A stretch of DNA of 64,000 bases, taken from assembly GCA_024803745.1 (NCBI GenBank), contig JANJXV010000004.1:49044858-49108857 (forward strand). Direction: 5' to 3'. Source of the stretch: Megascapheus bottae (Eukaryota > Chordata > Mammalia > Rodentia > Geomyidae). Of this stretch, positions 46,071 to 57,965 are shown piece by piece (the first letter of the stretch is position 1; each line of letters begins with the position of its first letter). The notes under the pieces are model-generated. The model searched no databases. It worked only from the letters and a program-made list of their open reading frames with translations, and was not told the origin of the DNA. Position numbers and translations under genes: made by a program.

Positions 46071-46268
46071 AGGGCCTGGGAGTTTGGCCTAGTGGTCGAG
46101 TGCTTGCCTAGCATGTACGAAGACCCCGGTTCGATTCCTAGGTACTCCATACGTAGAAAAAAGCCAGAAGTGGTGCTGAGGCTCAAGTGGTAGAGCTCTA
46201 GCCTTGAGAAAGTCCAAGGACAGTGTTCAGGCCCTGAGCTCAAGTCCAGGACTGGCAAAAAAAAAATT
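46071..46268 (+). mobile_element. Dimeric ID-like SINE, best-kept copy
   Basis: A near-intact copy. Box A tggcctagtgg lies at 46085-46095 and a perfect tRNA-type box B ggttcgattcc at 46128-46138. The second unit (ggctcaagtggtagagctct to gctcaagtccaggactggca) is complete and the A-tail is uninterrupted (10 A). Of the SINEs here this one has the best internal pol III promoter. Confidence 0.95.
46085..46138 (+). promoter_or_regulatory. Internal pol III promoter (boxes A and B)
   Basis: Box A at 46085-46095 and box B at 46128-46138 agree with tRNA gene promoter consensus. Confidence 0.75.
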
Positions 46269-46432
46269 AAGAAAAATGAGGGAAAGGGTGAGTTGGGAGG
46301 GATGAGTGAGACTGTGGAAAGGAATGGCATTGATCAAAGTACATTGAACAAAATGACATTGATAAACTTTTGTTAAATGGTAACTCCTTCTTACATCTAT
46401 TTAAAGATAATACAAAATATAAAAATTGAAGA

Positions 46433-46595
46433 GAGGCTCGGATTGTGGCCTAGTGGTAGAGTGTTTGCCTAGCATGCACAAAGGCCAGAGCCAGAAGTGG
46501 TGTTTTGGCTTACGTGGTAGAGGGCTGGCCTTGTGGAGAGCCTAAGGACAGTGTTCAGGCCCTGAGTCTTAGCCCAATGACTGGCAAAAAAATGA
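46433..46595 (+). mobile_element. Dimeric ID-like SINE with internal deletion
   Basis: Head ttgtggcctagtggtagagtgtttgcctagcatgcacaaaggcc jumps directly to agagccagaagtggtgttttggc, so the first unit's box B region is deleted. The second unit continues to the end and an A-rich tail. Confidence 0.88.
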
Positions 46596-46599
46596 AGAA

Positions 46600-46994
46600 A
46601 AATTATTTTTACTTTTTAAAATTGATTTCTAAAAATTCTATTTTTATCTTAAATGACAGTCATTGGTGAAATAAGAAGAACTTGACTATGTGGTTAACAA
46701 AAGAATAATAAGTCACGAAGAATGATGGAAGCAGTGAAGATTATGATATGTTGAATTAGAGCCCCAATGTATAAATAAATACAGTAAAACATATGTTTAA
46801 CACATGTAATATGAGCCAAATGAAAGAAACAATAAATTACATGAAACATATTTTATTTGGAATGACTTACAAAATAATTACATTTTTTGGCTTCAATTAT
46901 ACTGAGGTGTAATAGAAACAAAAATCATAGTGTTTTCACAAAAATAGATAATTTTAGGTGAATGGACAAGAAAGGAAGATTCATAAATAAACTA
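46600..46994. other. Unassigned AT-rich DNA
   Basis: No feature recognised; may be part of the old L1 that follows. Confidence 0.4.
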
Positions 46995-47297
46995 CACTAC
47001 AGAGATAAAAACATATATGCTAGAGAAATGACAGACCCTTCAGCAAATGCCATTGAGAAAAGCAACACATATTTATATGTAGAGGACAAATTCACCTGCA
47101 TAAAAAATAATTCAAAATGAATTGAAATCTTAAGTATAAGCTCTGGTAGTATGAGATTTGCACAAAGAGCACACATGAAAGGCAGGCAAAGAAATTGGCA
47201 TCAATAAATACTTTCTAATTAGTACTTAAATTGCTAAAAATGAGAACAATTAGTAAGAAAATTGATTACATTTCATCAAATTAAAACTTCTGCATCT
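46995..47297 (+). mobile_element. Old L1 ORF2 fragment, first part
   Basis: Diverged L1 ORF2 sequence: ttcaaaatgaattgaaatctta, gaaattggcatcaataaata and gattacatttcatcaaattaaaacttctgcatctggg follow the order of the late ORF2 region. It is interrupted by a SINE at 47298 and resumes afterwards. Confidence 0.7.
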
Positions 47298-47515
47298 GGG
47301 CAGCAATCATTCACACTTTAGTTCTACTGACTCAGAAAGCTGATATTGGGAAGGATGACAGTTTGAAACCAGCCTAGACAGAAAAGTCTGAGATTTCATC
47401 TCCAGAATTACTAGCAAAACAGCAGTACTGGAGGCATAGCACAAGTAGAAGAGCACCAGCTATCAGCAAGTAGAAGGGACTGAGTTCAAACTATAGCCCT
47501 ATCAAATTATAACCA
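47298..47515 (+). mobile_element. SINE inserted in old L1, diverged
   Basis: ttcacactttagttctactgactcagaaagctgatattgggaaggatgacagtttgaaaccagcctagacagaaaagtctgagat is the SINE head and middle. Then an ID-like tail (gcagtactggaggcatagcacaagtagaag and gagttcaaactatagccc). Confidence 0.7.
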
Positions 47516-48394
47516 AATACATGAAAAACAACAACCAAAAGAAAACCTGTACCTTAAATGACATGATGATCAAGTTCAAAAGTAATTCCACAGCCTGGTT
47601 AAAAAAATCACTTCAAGCTATTCATTAAACAAGTGACTAATATCCATAATATATAAAAAAAAACAGAATAACAAATTGAACATCAAAGAAACCACAATCC
47701 AATTAATGTTTGGGTCAGTGAATTGATAAGATGGATCTAAAGGAAAATAAAATGTCTAATGAACACATGAAAAATGTTTTAAAATTCTTATTCACAGAGC
47801 AAACGGAAATCAAAATATTTCATTTCTTCAGAATACCATCCTTCACAGTTAGAAGGAAAAACAACAATTACTGGTGAGGATTCAAGAAAACATGGAAGAG
47901 AATCCTCAGATACTCTGTGGGAATGCAAATAAGCCCAGTCACCACTGTGAAAATCAGTTTGGAATTCCTTAAGGATCTAAAAATAGAAAAAACATATTTT
48001 TCTTCTGTACTATTCGTGGGTATTTTTCCAAAGGAATGTAAAGCTAGAAACAAGAGAGATAGTTGCATGCCTATGTTTTAGCAGCACTATTTATAATTGA
48101 TAATAATTCAGATAAGAAACCAATCTAGATATCCCACAACCAATGACTGCATAAAGCAGTCAAAACAAAGAATGAAATTTTAGTGTTCTCAGGAAAAATC
48201 AGTGGAACAAGAGATAATGTTACTATGAGAGACAAGCTAACTTTCAAGACAAGCAGCAGAAGACAAACTTCACATTTTATAGACCTTATGCTGAATATGC
48301 ATCTAAAATGAATAGCAATATTACTATTGGGGTTGGGACCAGTCGGTGGGAAAGAAGAAAAATAAAGATCATAAAAATTCACACACATACACAA

Positions 48395-48425
<31 letters not shown>

Positions 48426-48480
48426 CACACACACACAGATCTCACAATGTTATGTAGACAAAACTGCTAAAATAAGGAAG
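47516..48480 (+). mobile_element. Old L1 ORF2 end and 3' UTR, second part
   Basis: tgactaatatccataatata, gaacatcaaagaaaccacaatccaatt, ggtgaggattcaagaaaacatgga, cagcactatttataattgat and agaaaccaatctagatatcc match late ORF2 in order, with heavy decay. It is older than the other L1s here and probably shared with other mammals. Confidence 0.8.
48382..48437. repeat. (CA)n microsatellite
   Basis: CA units with a few CATA and CAAA interruptions, within the old L1 end. Confidence 0.92.
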
Positions 48481-51400
48481 AGAAATTAGGAGATTTAAGA
48501 AGAATAATTATAGGAGATGATTTCATCAAGATACATTTTACAAATATCACAATCAAATCTCTTTGCACAAGTTATATTTAATAGTGAAAATGAATTCAAT
48601 CAACATAAAAATTTATTTTTATAATACAAAATATATAAATTCTGACTGGAGGAATGTAACAATGCCTAATTTTTAAAGTTTATTTAATAATCCACAAATA
48701 TAGATTGATTTAACAATCAATAATCAAAATATTAAAGTGCTCAGTTCTATAACACTTAATGAATGTTGATTAGCACAAATGCACACTAAGGACACAGAAT
48801 ACTCATGGTGCATGGTTGTATTTTATATAACAGGAATATTACAGGTATATGTTATTTTTGGACTTTTTGAAAGTTTCTGAGTTTTAGGATTTAAATGATG
48901 TTAGTAAAGAAGTCAATTTCTTTTATTGATGGAAGCCTAAAATTTCATTCCTTGCATTAAAACCTGAACATCTACTGTATATAACATATATACTAAATAC
49001 TAAATTCTTTGGTTTTTACATTTTTCCCAGTTGAATTCTCCCTCCTGAAAATATCTTTCATTTTTATTTCAAAATAAAAACATTATGAACAGATACACAC
49101 TTGCTTAGGATTAGGTAGATAGATAATGTTTTTCTATAGGATATTGTGTGTGGTTTTTTTTACATATATGCATTGTTTACTGCTTAAATCAGGTTATAGA
49201 TACTAATCTCCTAAAGTAGTCGTTATTGCAATCAACATTTAAAAATTCCTTTATTTTTGGTTACTGAAACTCATGGCCCATTAGTGTTGATTGTAATTAT
49301 CCTAATATGCAGCAACTTACTAGAATCTGCTTCTCCTGATCTGTAACTCAGAATTGTCTAATCAATTTATTCTCATGAGAATGCAGCTTTAGGAAAGAAG
49401 GAATGTTCACCTTCCCATGTTCTGCCCAGAGGCTGTTATGCAATGCAAGCCAAGGAAAGTAGTTTGGAGTGAGCATGATCCCCTTACTCTTGCACAAACT
49501 TATCCGACTTTAGGCAAATGCCAAAGTGATATAATATGAAGGCCTCTTCCCATTACAAAGAGCACTACTTCTCTTTCTGTTCTTTGTCCTTTCTTTTACT
49601 ATTTATCTTCAATTAGTTGAAGGGCTTCAATTCAACCTGACAGTTTAAGGATACAATGCATCTTAAATAATGTCACTCCTTACTTCTTCATAGTGTAGTT
49701 TAGGTTACTTCATTTTTTTTCTTGCATGAGAAGTTTTTGCAAATGAGCTTAACAATTCATGGTATTTGTGGTAGCAAGTGGAAGTTTGAATGCAGTCTTG
49801 TTTGTAACCAAGGTCTCCTTATGTTCTACCTCATACCAGGAAATAGATTTCTCATAATCCGCTCAGGTCTTTTCTCTTCTTAGGTCCCAGAGTGTCATCA
49901 GAACCAGGACAGTCTAGCAAATGGAGTCATTGGATTATCACATTCCATCTAGTATCAGCATGAACCATGTATCCAAGTTAATCTCTGCACTGTTCTCAGT
50001 AATTAGTGACAATTAGGAAGTGATTTTCGGAACACTGCTCTTCCGTTTTGCAGGGCATATGTTGCACAGCATGAGGACACACACTGGAACATTGAGAACC
50101 AGTATGATTTTAAATCCATAAATGTTACAGAATATTTTGTTTTCATATTTTATTTCCTCTTTAAGAGCATTATGTAGCAATCTCAATCAGTAGCTTAAGT
50201 TGTATTATAAAATAATCAAATAGGTCACCTTAGTATTACTTTATTTATAAATAAATTCAGATCCTGTGTCTTCCAACTTCATTAACCTTTAAAAATAGAT
50301 ATATTGTTATAAAAATATTCCAAAGTTGAAACATATCAAGCGGAGTGTGGCTACTTGTGCAAAGCAGGGACATGAAAGAAAATGGGGGAGGGAAATGTTA
50401 GTTATATTTACAAGTGTGAAAATGCAATAAAGAAAGTAATGAGAGTGATTTGGGGAGTAGGAAGGTGCAGGAGAATGACAGAGTAGATAATTAAGACCAA
50501 GATGCATTATGTATGTATAATGGACATGTTAAAATGAAATGGCCTTGTAAAACTAGGGAAAATATAGATTAAGTGACATGATGCACTACCAGGAAGTCAA
50601 ATCATATGAATTTATTATTTTTTGTAAAATAGTCAATATTTTCTGAGATTTTTATTACCTCCACAGGTTAGGTAATGTTTGTATCTTGATACTTTTGTGG
50701 GTGAAAGACAAGATTTTGTGGCAAGTTTTGGACGTTGCCATTGGGAGCAAAATTCTAGCTGTTTTTACCACTGCATTCTGATTCAAGACAACCATCAACT
50801 GGGTACAGCTTGAATTCAATGATTGCTGTCCCATTGGCTGATAATTTCATAATTCTATAATTTGTTTTCTAAAATCGATTTTTTCTGTCTTTATTTTCTT
50901 GCCTATGTCTTGAGTTCAGTGCCCATTATTTAGATATCTCTTTCAGATTAAGTTAAACAGCTAAACAATCTGTGTGTATTAAATTGGCTCATTCTTCACT
51001 CAAAAGCTCAATACAAATACCAAATAAAGAATCTGGGTGATCTGATAAAATTAAATCATTTGTGTAGTTACTTAATGTGTATTTTAAACTTGCTTAAATA
51101 GAGAACTATTATCTTTATTTATAATGACTGCATTAATTGATTACCTTTATGTACTTTAACTCTAGAAAATTAGCTTATACATTTTTGGAATTTTTAAAGT
51201 TATTTTTCATGAGAAGCTTATTAACATTTTGCATAGCCACCATCTGATGCTGCTTTCATTAAGTGGCTCTATTTATTGTAGAACTCTATTTTGTGGTTTG
51301 TGGTGAAACAAGGTTCTCTTTTTCTTTTCTTACTGAGAATTACCTCTCCTCGTACTTTCTAAGGCCTTAGCCACTGGTGTCCCTCTGTGACCAGCGAAAC

Positions 51401-53907
51401 TCACTATTGAACCACAAAGATAAATTTTGCAGATATCTAATTTGAGATAACAGAAAAGTTTGGGATGCACATGAAATAACAATGTCTTTTCCACAAGCCT
51501 GGCTATTACCTACCTCAGTGCCCACACCAATTTCTTGTGTCCAGACTGTGACAGGACCATCTGTATACAGTGAAAAGGGCATATGTATGTGTCCAAGTAC
51601 TTTCCATTTTGTTATATAGAAGGTGAGAACAGATGTTGGAAATTTTGACCATAAACCAACTCAGACAGGAGTCTAACACAAATCCTAATTTTGAAGTGTT
51701 AATCTCATAGCTGGAAGGTAAATGAGGAACAGGACAGGAAATAATTATCTCAGAACTTTGGCCCATTCTAGAAAATGAATAAGTAGAACTCATTTAGAGA
51801 GGTGTGCAGGCTGGACGGAATCATTTCGGGTAGTTTATCCACTCCACCCATTGAAAACACATTCTTTGTGTTTAATTTCAAAGAGCTTTGTAGATATCTA
51901 AAGTAAAAGTGAAACAAATGGTGTGGGGGGAGAGAAATCAGAAAATTTAGTGTAAAATGTTTTATGTAGAATCTGTGTCTTCATCCATTCACTCTTTTCT
52001 GGACTCTGCAAATACCTGATCACCATAGGGCAATTTTTCTAGTATATTCAAGTCTGAAAATGATAATACATGTGAGTGTTATTATCTTCTCTAGCTAAAC
52101 ATATGATTAGAAAGTTGAATTAGTCACAAAATATTTACACACCACTAAAATTAAGTAAATTATTTATTATTCTTTTTGAGCAATAAAAGGTGAAATAATG
52201 ATTTTCTTGAATTAAGAATATATGTAGAATGTCTACCTGATATAACAATGATATAAGTTTGGTATACCACACTCAGTTTTGATTAGTTGATACATATTTT
52301 TCTCTTAAGTACACTGATCGTTGAAACCTAAATAAATGTATACATATATCCTTAATGAACTGAAAGACTCAAGAAAGTGGAAAAGTCTGTTCTTTTCTAT
52401 GATATTGGCTGAGCATTTTTAAATATCACCACATTAATTTTAGTAGAAATAGAAAAGCCTGTTCCATTACTTTAAAAAAAACACACAGATACAAAAATAT
52501 CTAAAACAATTTGTAAAAATGCAATATTGCCCAATTTAAGTTAAATCTTAAAAACAGTAAGTCTATTTAAGACTGTGCTAAGTATAAGGGAGTAACATGT
52601 ACAAGTTCTACTGTTTTATTTGACTAGCTTCATTCAGATACTTATGACCTGAAAGGTAAACTAGGTTAAAGTTTGCAAAGTGTTTAGTTCTGAAGACCAA
52701 TCATAATTCATTAACCTTAGATTTCCTTTTGGTGCTTGAATTACTCAAATTCTTATTTTAAATAATAATATTTTCAAGATTGTTTTTCTTCGTTGGTGTA
52801 TACATAATTATAGCAGACTATATTGACACAAATGTTTATAAAGTTCAATTGGTGGTCTAATTTTGGGATCTAAATGGAAAATGTGAAAAATTCCATTATA
52901 TAATGGTTTGAAAAATTACATTGCATTCTTACTTATCATCGCCATTATTTAGAAATTTCTAAAACTTGGCAAAAAACATTAATTTATAATTAGATGCAAT
53001 TATTTAAAGAAAATTATTTAAATTCTTTTGTACTGACAATAGTACTTAAATTGTCTTAATTACAAAGAGACAATTCAGGTTAAGTAGAATGTTATTTATC
53101 ATTTACTCTGCTCATTCCCTTAATCTGCCACCATATTTTTTCACAACTGATGAAACATTTCCTTCCTCTTTGCTGAAGTGACTTAGTTCAACATTTACTA
53201 TTTTCCTATGAGTTTTCAAATTTTTACCTTCATATTCATGTTTCCCATCATTCTGACCTGCTCTAGAATCTCTGTATATAATAAAAGCCTAAAGCAAAAA
53301 TGAAAACTCGGATGAAGCTGCCTCTACCTTAAAGTCCTTTCTTTTCTTCCTTTTGGCAGTTACCTACACAACTTCTCCTTAGGTTGCTTTTTCATCATCT
53401 CTACCTCTAGAACTTAACTACCTCACTACTTTTTCTTTCCAATTTTGCTTCTGAGTTTTTGCTTGAATTCAATTTCTACTTTAATAGAACCTCTATCATC
53501 ATACATATATATATATAATGGATATTTTTGTATTATTCTCCACAGTTCTAGTTCTCACTCTGTGGATCCATTTTATTATAAACATGTGAGAGTTTCATGG
53601 TCCTAGTATTTTTTTGACTCAGTGTGGTTGTTTACATTTCTACTAAAGCCACTTAGTTCAAGCTAATTTTATTATCTTTTCAACTTAGAAATGATATCTC
53701 TTTGATACCTTGGCTTTAGTTTTACTTTCAATTCACATTTCATAATTATATTATGTAAAGGTACACAAGTAAAATAAAAAGTTTTGACTCATAGAAATGA
53801 TATATATATATATATATTTTCTTTTCTCTTAAATAGTAAAGAGAAATGCCTACACCTTAGCTGAATTAAGAATTGTGCTGTCTTTGACTCTTTAGTGTTT
53901 GGATTAT
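48481..53907. other. Long stretch without recognised genes
   Basis: 5.4 kb of AT-rich, stop-dense DNA. 50380-50560 contains a short patch (gggggagggaaatgttag ... tgcattatgtatgtataatgg) that may be an old repeat tail. Short (AT)n runs lie at 53503-53518 and 53799-53817. No ORF with a recognised domain. Confidence 0.5.
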
Positions 53908-53920
53908 AAGTATCCACTAC
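53908..53920. repeat. Left TSD of the 53921-54163 SINE
   Basis: aagtatccactac here, aagtatgcactac at 54164-54176 (12 of 13). Confidence 0.8.
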
Positions 53921-54163
53921 AGAGTTGTAATTCAGGAGGATGAGATCTGAGGATTACAGTTGGAAGCCAGCTTGGCCAGAAAATGTCTATGAGAGTCTTA
54001 TCTCCAATTAACCAGCAGAAAACTGGAGCTGTAGCTCAAGTGGTAGAGCCCCCAGCTCAAGTGATAGAGCCCTAGCCTTGAGCACAACATCTTAGGGACA
54101 GCAACCAGGCACCGAGTTCAAGCCCCAGGACACAAACAAACAAAAACAAACAAACAAAATAAC
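53921..54163 (+). mobile_element. 7SL/ID chimeric SINE, 5'-shortened
   Basis: Lacks the first part of the 7SL-like head and starts agagttgtaattcaggagga. Then tgagatctgaggattacagt, gagagtcttatctccaattaaccagcagaaaac, an ID-like tail with a 21-bp tandem duplication (54033-54053 and 54054-54073), gttcaagccccagga, and a (CAAA)n tail. Confidence 0.92.
54033..54073. repeat. 21-bp tandem duplication in SINE tail
   Basis: agctcaagtggtagagcccc followed by agctcaagtgatagagccct: the A-box-like block appears twice. Confidence 0.85.
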
Positions 54164-54176
54164 AAGTATGCACTAC
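54164..54176. repeat. Right TSD of the 53921-54163 SINE
   Basis: Overlaps by two bases the left TSD of the L1 that follows. Confidence 0.8.
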
Positions 54177-54188
54177 CAGTAAATTTTC
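54175..54188. repeat. Left TSD of the 54189-54766 L1
   Basis: accagtaaattttc, exactly repeated at 54767-54780. Confidence 0.93.
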
Positions 54189-54766
54189 TTCTTCTTTTTT
54201 AAATTTTTTATTGTAATTAATAAAAGGGGTACATGATATTTGCCAGATAGAAGGTGCATTAATTCACATACATTGATACCCTTTCACATGTCTTGGTACC
54301 CATTACCCTTCCCTCCCCCTCCCCCACCGGTCTTGGTTTTCCCCCCTTCCCTATCCAATTTCAAATAACCAAATACAAATAAATTCAATATATCAGATAA
54401 CAAAGTGAGATACTGTAACAATATGAGATACCCAAGGACAGCAAAGGAGATGAGAGACAACATAGTACATTAAGGACAACAATCATTCGTTATATGGCTT
54501 TTGTTTCAATATCCTGGAGGTCCTTTCAATTAGGTTCATACTATATGGCCTTATGTATCAAGGTTTTGCTCTATTGCAGATCTCTGCTAGTAGAGCCCAA
54601 GGTTTCTACTGATTATGACGAATGAGGGAAACCACTGAGCCTAAGTTCCTTTGAGTCTGGCTTACTTCACTTAATATGATTTTTTCTAAGTTTTTCCATT
54701 TCTTAACAAATGGGGCGATGTCATTCTTTCTGACAGCAGCATAGAATTCCATTGTGTACAAATACC
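54189..54766 (-). mobile_element. 5'-truncated L1, minus strand
   Basis: A 578-bp L1: reverse A-tail (T-rich), 3' end ttattgtaattaataaaagg, the complete 3' UTR and the last ORF2 codons. The minus-strand frame 54606-54791 begins in flank but includes [20 protein letters not shown], the ORF2 C-terminus, and reads to a stop at its normal place. Simple truncation, perfect 14-bp TSD, well preserved. Confidence 0.95.
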
Positions 54767-54780
54767 ACCAGTAAATTTTC
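54767..54780. repeat. Right TSD of the 54189-54766 L1
   Basis: Identical to 54175-54188. Confidence 0.93.
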
Positions 54781-54832
54781 AATTGGCACATTGAAAAGTA
54801 GGAAACAAGACTCTTTAAGGCCCATTTTTTTC

Positions 54833-54975
54833 CTTTTTAAAAAAATTTTTATAGTAATTAATAGAAGGGCTATATTATATTTGCCAGATAGAAGGTACAT
54901 TTCTTAACAATCATTGCTACCCCTTCTCATGTTTTTGTCCACTGTTTTTCCCCCGTTCCCTATACTATTTCAAAG
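54833..54975 (-). mobile_element. L1 3' UTR scrap, minus strand
   Basis: tttttatagtaattaatagaagg, atatttgccagatagaaggtac, then a shortened reverse 3' UTR (cccgttccctatactatttcaaa). About 70 bases of the C-rich block are missing. Confidence 0.85.
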
Positions 54976-55147
54976 AGGCATAATGCCTCTATAGTCTCAT
55001 CTTCAGCACGCTCTCTCCTCAGGTCACCATTCCCATAGTATTGCTGTTCTTTTAGTTGCTAGATTCATCTCTTTCTTCCCTATGCATTCTCACATGCTGT
55101 GAAATTTCTGGAGTATTCCTTTTGCTTCTAATAAAACTGCAAATTTT

Positions 55148-55366
55148 TCTGGGTACCGGTGGTTCATACCTGTAGCACTAGATATCAGAACTCAAAAGAT
55201 CTGAGGATCACAATTTGAAGCCTGCCCAGGCAGAGGGAACTCTTCTCTTGAATTAACTATCAAAACACTGAATGTGACAGTGAGTCTCGAGTCGTACAAT
55301 AAAAACCTTGCTCAAAAGAGCTAAGCAAAGTTACAAGGTTCTGTGTTCAATCTCCAATTACTGGTG
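55148..55366 (+). mobile_element. 7SL/ID chimeric SINE, diverged
   Basis: ctgggtaccggtggttcata, cctgtagcactagatatcag, gatctgaggatcacaatttg, then an altered tail (cttgctcaaaagagctaagc, gtgttcaatctcc). Confidence 0.8.
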
Positions 55367-55612
55367 GTATCTCGCCTCCCCCCTCACTCCCTTCTCCACC
55401 CTCAAGCTCCGAATTTGGCCTTTAATTTCACTACTTAGTCACTTGCTCCAATTAGACTATCCAAATCCACAAAACTCTACTCATCCCCACTGATGATTTT
55501 GCAAATCATTCGTTTTATGTGTTCTCTAATTGACGCTTTTCTACATCTATTTAGTTTTGTGATTTAATTTTGCCTTTCCTACTAAAAGGTAAGTTTCATG
55601 AAAATATAGCAG

Positions 55613-55616
55613 GTGT

Positions 55617-55659
<43 letters not shown>
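55613..55659. repeat. (TG)n microsatellite
   Basis: About 20 TG units after a ggtgtggtg start. Confidence 0.95.
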
Positions 55660-55661
<2 letters not shown>

Positions 55662-56876
55662 AACTCTATACACACAGCATTTGTCAAAGGGCCTGATAAA
55701 TACTAAGGTCTTCAGCAATGGTTGAAGAAATAATTGCACCAATTAGATGAAATAAACTTTTCTTCCTTCTTCGAAATCTCTAAGGTGGCAGATGATGATG
55801 TATCGATGACATGTGTTGCATGACATAGAGCCAAATAATATACAACATTTAACAATCCTGAATTTGTTGTAGCAAATTAATGTAACCTCATTATAAATTG
55901 CTTGGAGCTATCCATTTACAAAATAATGCTCCAAATGTGAAAACGAAAGCATTGGGAAATGATTCCAATTTTAGAAAAGAACATTTTGAATGAGAACATT
56001 AACATTTGCAGAGACATTTATTTTCAATTTTTAGCAAGATGACTAAGTGGCAATATGTGCTTTTGCTTTGTGTATGAAGGTGTAGTCAGTTGATTTCACT
56101 TCTGTGCTGGAGTACATTGTATGCTAAAAAAATGTTGAAACCAATTGCTGTCATTTCTCAATCCAAGCCCAGGGTGTGCTGCAGTAGAATTAGGCTTTGC
56201 ATAATAAAATTGTGACTTCAGTTTAATATGTTATGAATTTCACCATAGCATCTGTGAAAGGTGATACCTCCTCCCTTGTAAGTGATGATTATCTAAGGTC
56301 ACAAGGACTAAAAGGACTTTTTGAAGGTGGCAGATTCAAAAATGATTTTCATAGGCATCCAATTCCAATTACCACAAAAACATTGGAACAGTAAGCCATT
56401 TTGCCTTCCCTTAGATGAAGCTCTGGATCCTTTACTGAAGTAAAATGTGGAGAATTTGGGGGCTTTATACTTTAACCTTTCTAACTCAGTTTTTAACCTT
56501 GATTTTCTCTGTCAGAAAAGATGGTTACTTGTGATATTTTGCATTTTGAAAAATATATTTCTTTCTTTTGTGTATATAAAATGCATGGGAGATTTTTGAG
56601 AATGTTTAGTATTTGTGTATAATAAAAAAAACAAGACCCCTATATAGTTAAGTTGTTTAACAAAATTTGGAAGACTTACTGGTTTGATTTTCTGAAATTA
56701 ATAAGGCAGATCAAAATCTAAACTTCATTGTAAAATATTTAATGATATTTTATTTTCCAGTAGAATACAAAGTACATTCCATGACTTAATAATGCCTTCC
56801 TTTTATTATTTTTCCTACTCTTTTGTCCTGTATTTTTTCAGTTTATTGCTGTTAACTAGAAAAGGGAGTGAAAAAT
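55660..56876. other. Unassigned AT-rich DNA
   Basis: Nothing recognised. Confidence 0.5.
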
Positions 56877-57075
56877 TGACTTCCTGTCTATAGTCCTAGG
56901 TATTCAGAATACTAAGATTTGAGGATCATAGGTCAAAGTGTGGGTAGAGATTATATCCCATTACTCAGCAGAAAGTCAGAAGAAGAGATATGGCTCAAGT
57001 GGTAGAATTTCATCCTTGAGTGAAAAAACGAAGGAATTGTAGCCAGGCTCTGAATTCAAGTCCTAGGGTTAGCAT
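56877..57075 (+). mobile_element. 7SL/ID chimeric SINE, diverged
   Basis: tgtctatagtcctaggtattcagaatactaagatttgaggatcata is the decayed head. gatatggctcaagtggtagaatttcatccttgagtg and gaattcaagtcctaggg form the ID-like tail. Confidence 0.82.
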
Positions 57076-57149
57076 TTTCTTTTTTTTTCCCCCAAGTTCC
57101 AAATGTACCAAGTTTTATTTTGTTGTAGATAAATTTGACTTTTTTATTT

Positions 57150-57676
57150 GTTTTCATACACTTTTTATTGTAATTAATAGAAGGGTTACATTATAGTGGC
57201 CAGATAGGAGGTGCATTAATTCACATACATTGATACCCTTTCTCCTGTCTTGGTCACCATTTCCCTTCCCCAAAACCCCCACCCCTCATCTTGTTTTCCC
57301 CCCTTCCCTATCTAATTTCAAATAACCAAATACAAATATATCCAATATATCAGGTAACAAAGTGAGATACTGTAACAATATGAGATAACCAAGGGACAGC
57401 AAAAGAGATGAGAGATTAAGGACAACAATCACTCATTATATGGCTTTTTTTCTATATCCTAGAGGTCCTTTCATTTAGCATCATACTATATGGCCTTATG
57501 TGTCTGGGTTTTGCTCTATTGCAAATCTCTGTTAGGAGAGCCCAAGGTTTCTACTGATAATGTCAAATGAGGGAAACCATTGAGCCTATGTTCCTTTGAG
57601 TCTGGCTTAGTTCATATAATATGATTTTTTCTAAGTCTTTCCATTTCCTAACAAATGGGACGATGTCATTCTTATG
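57150..57676 (-). mobile_element. 5'-truncated L1, minus strand
   Basis: Reverse L1 from cactttttattgtaattaat through the whole 3' UTR to the last ORF2 codons (aacaaatgggacgatgtcattctta). No clear TSD. Carries 3' UTR changes not shared with 54189-54766, so it is a separate insertion. Confidence 0.92.
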
Positions 57677-57756
57677 GAAATTTTTCTAGATACCTAGCCC
57701 CAGCCCCCTCTCCCTCATAGTTTTTCTCTCATATTAACTATGACAGGTTAGTGTCT

Positions 57757-57965
57757 TTTTTTGTTTTTTTTTATTGTCAGAGATAATGCATAGAGAGGTT
57801 ACAGTTACATTCATCAGGTAGTGGGTGCATTACTTTTTGAATCTTGATAATCCATATTTTGTCCCCCTTAACCTCCCTTCACCCCTCCCAAATATCTTGT
57901 TTTCCCCCTTCCCTTCCCTATTTCAAATAAACAAATAAATGTATGTACAATATACCATGTAAGGC
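57757..57965 (-). mobile_element. Older L1 3' UTR fragment, minus strand
   Basis: tttttattgtcagagataatgcatagagaggttacagttacattcatcaggtagtgggtgcattac, then a C-rich block and tcaaataaacaaataaatgta. It resembles the older 3' UTR subfamily (as at 21000-21090) in reverse. Confidence 0.85.

Noticed and set aside
48125..48445. 106-codon frame with a valine/cysteine repeat start.
   Set aside because: The start is the (CA)n microsatellite in reverse and the rest is old L1; not a gene.
50045..50105. A zinc-finger-like linker (HSMRTHTG) after a sequence like a splice acceptor (cttccgttttgcag).
   Set aside because: Only one short motif, with no cysteine pair ahead of it in frame and no EKPY continuation; a stop follows. 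Chance is the simplest reading.
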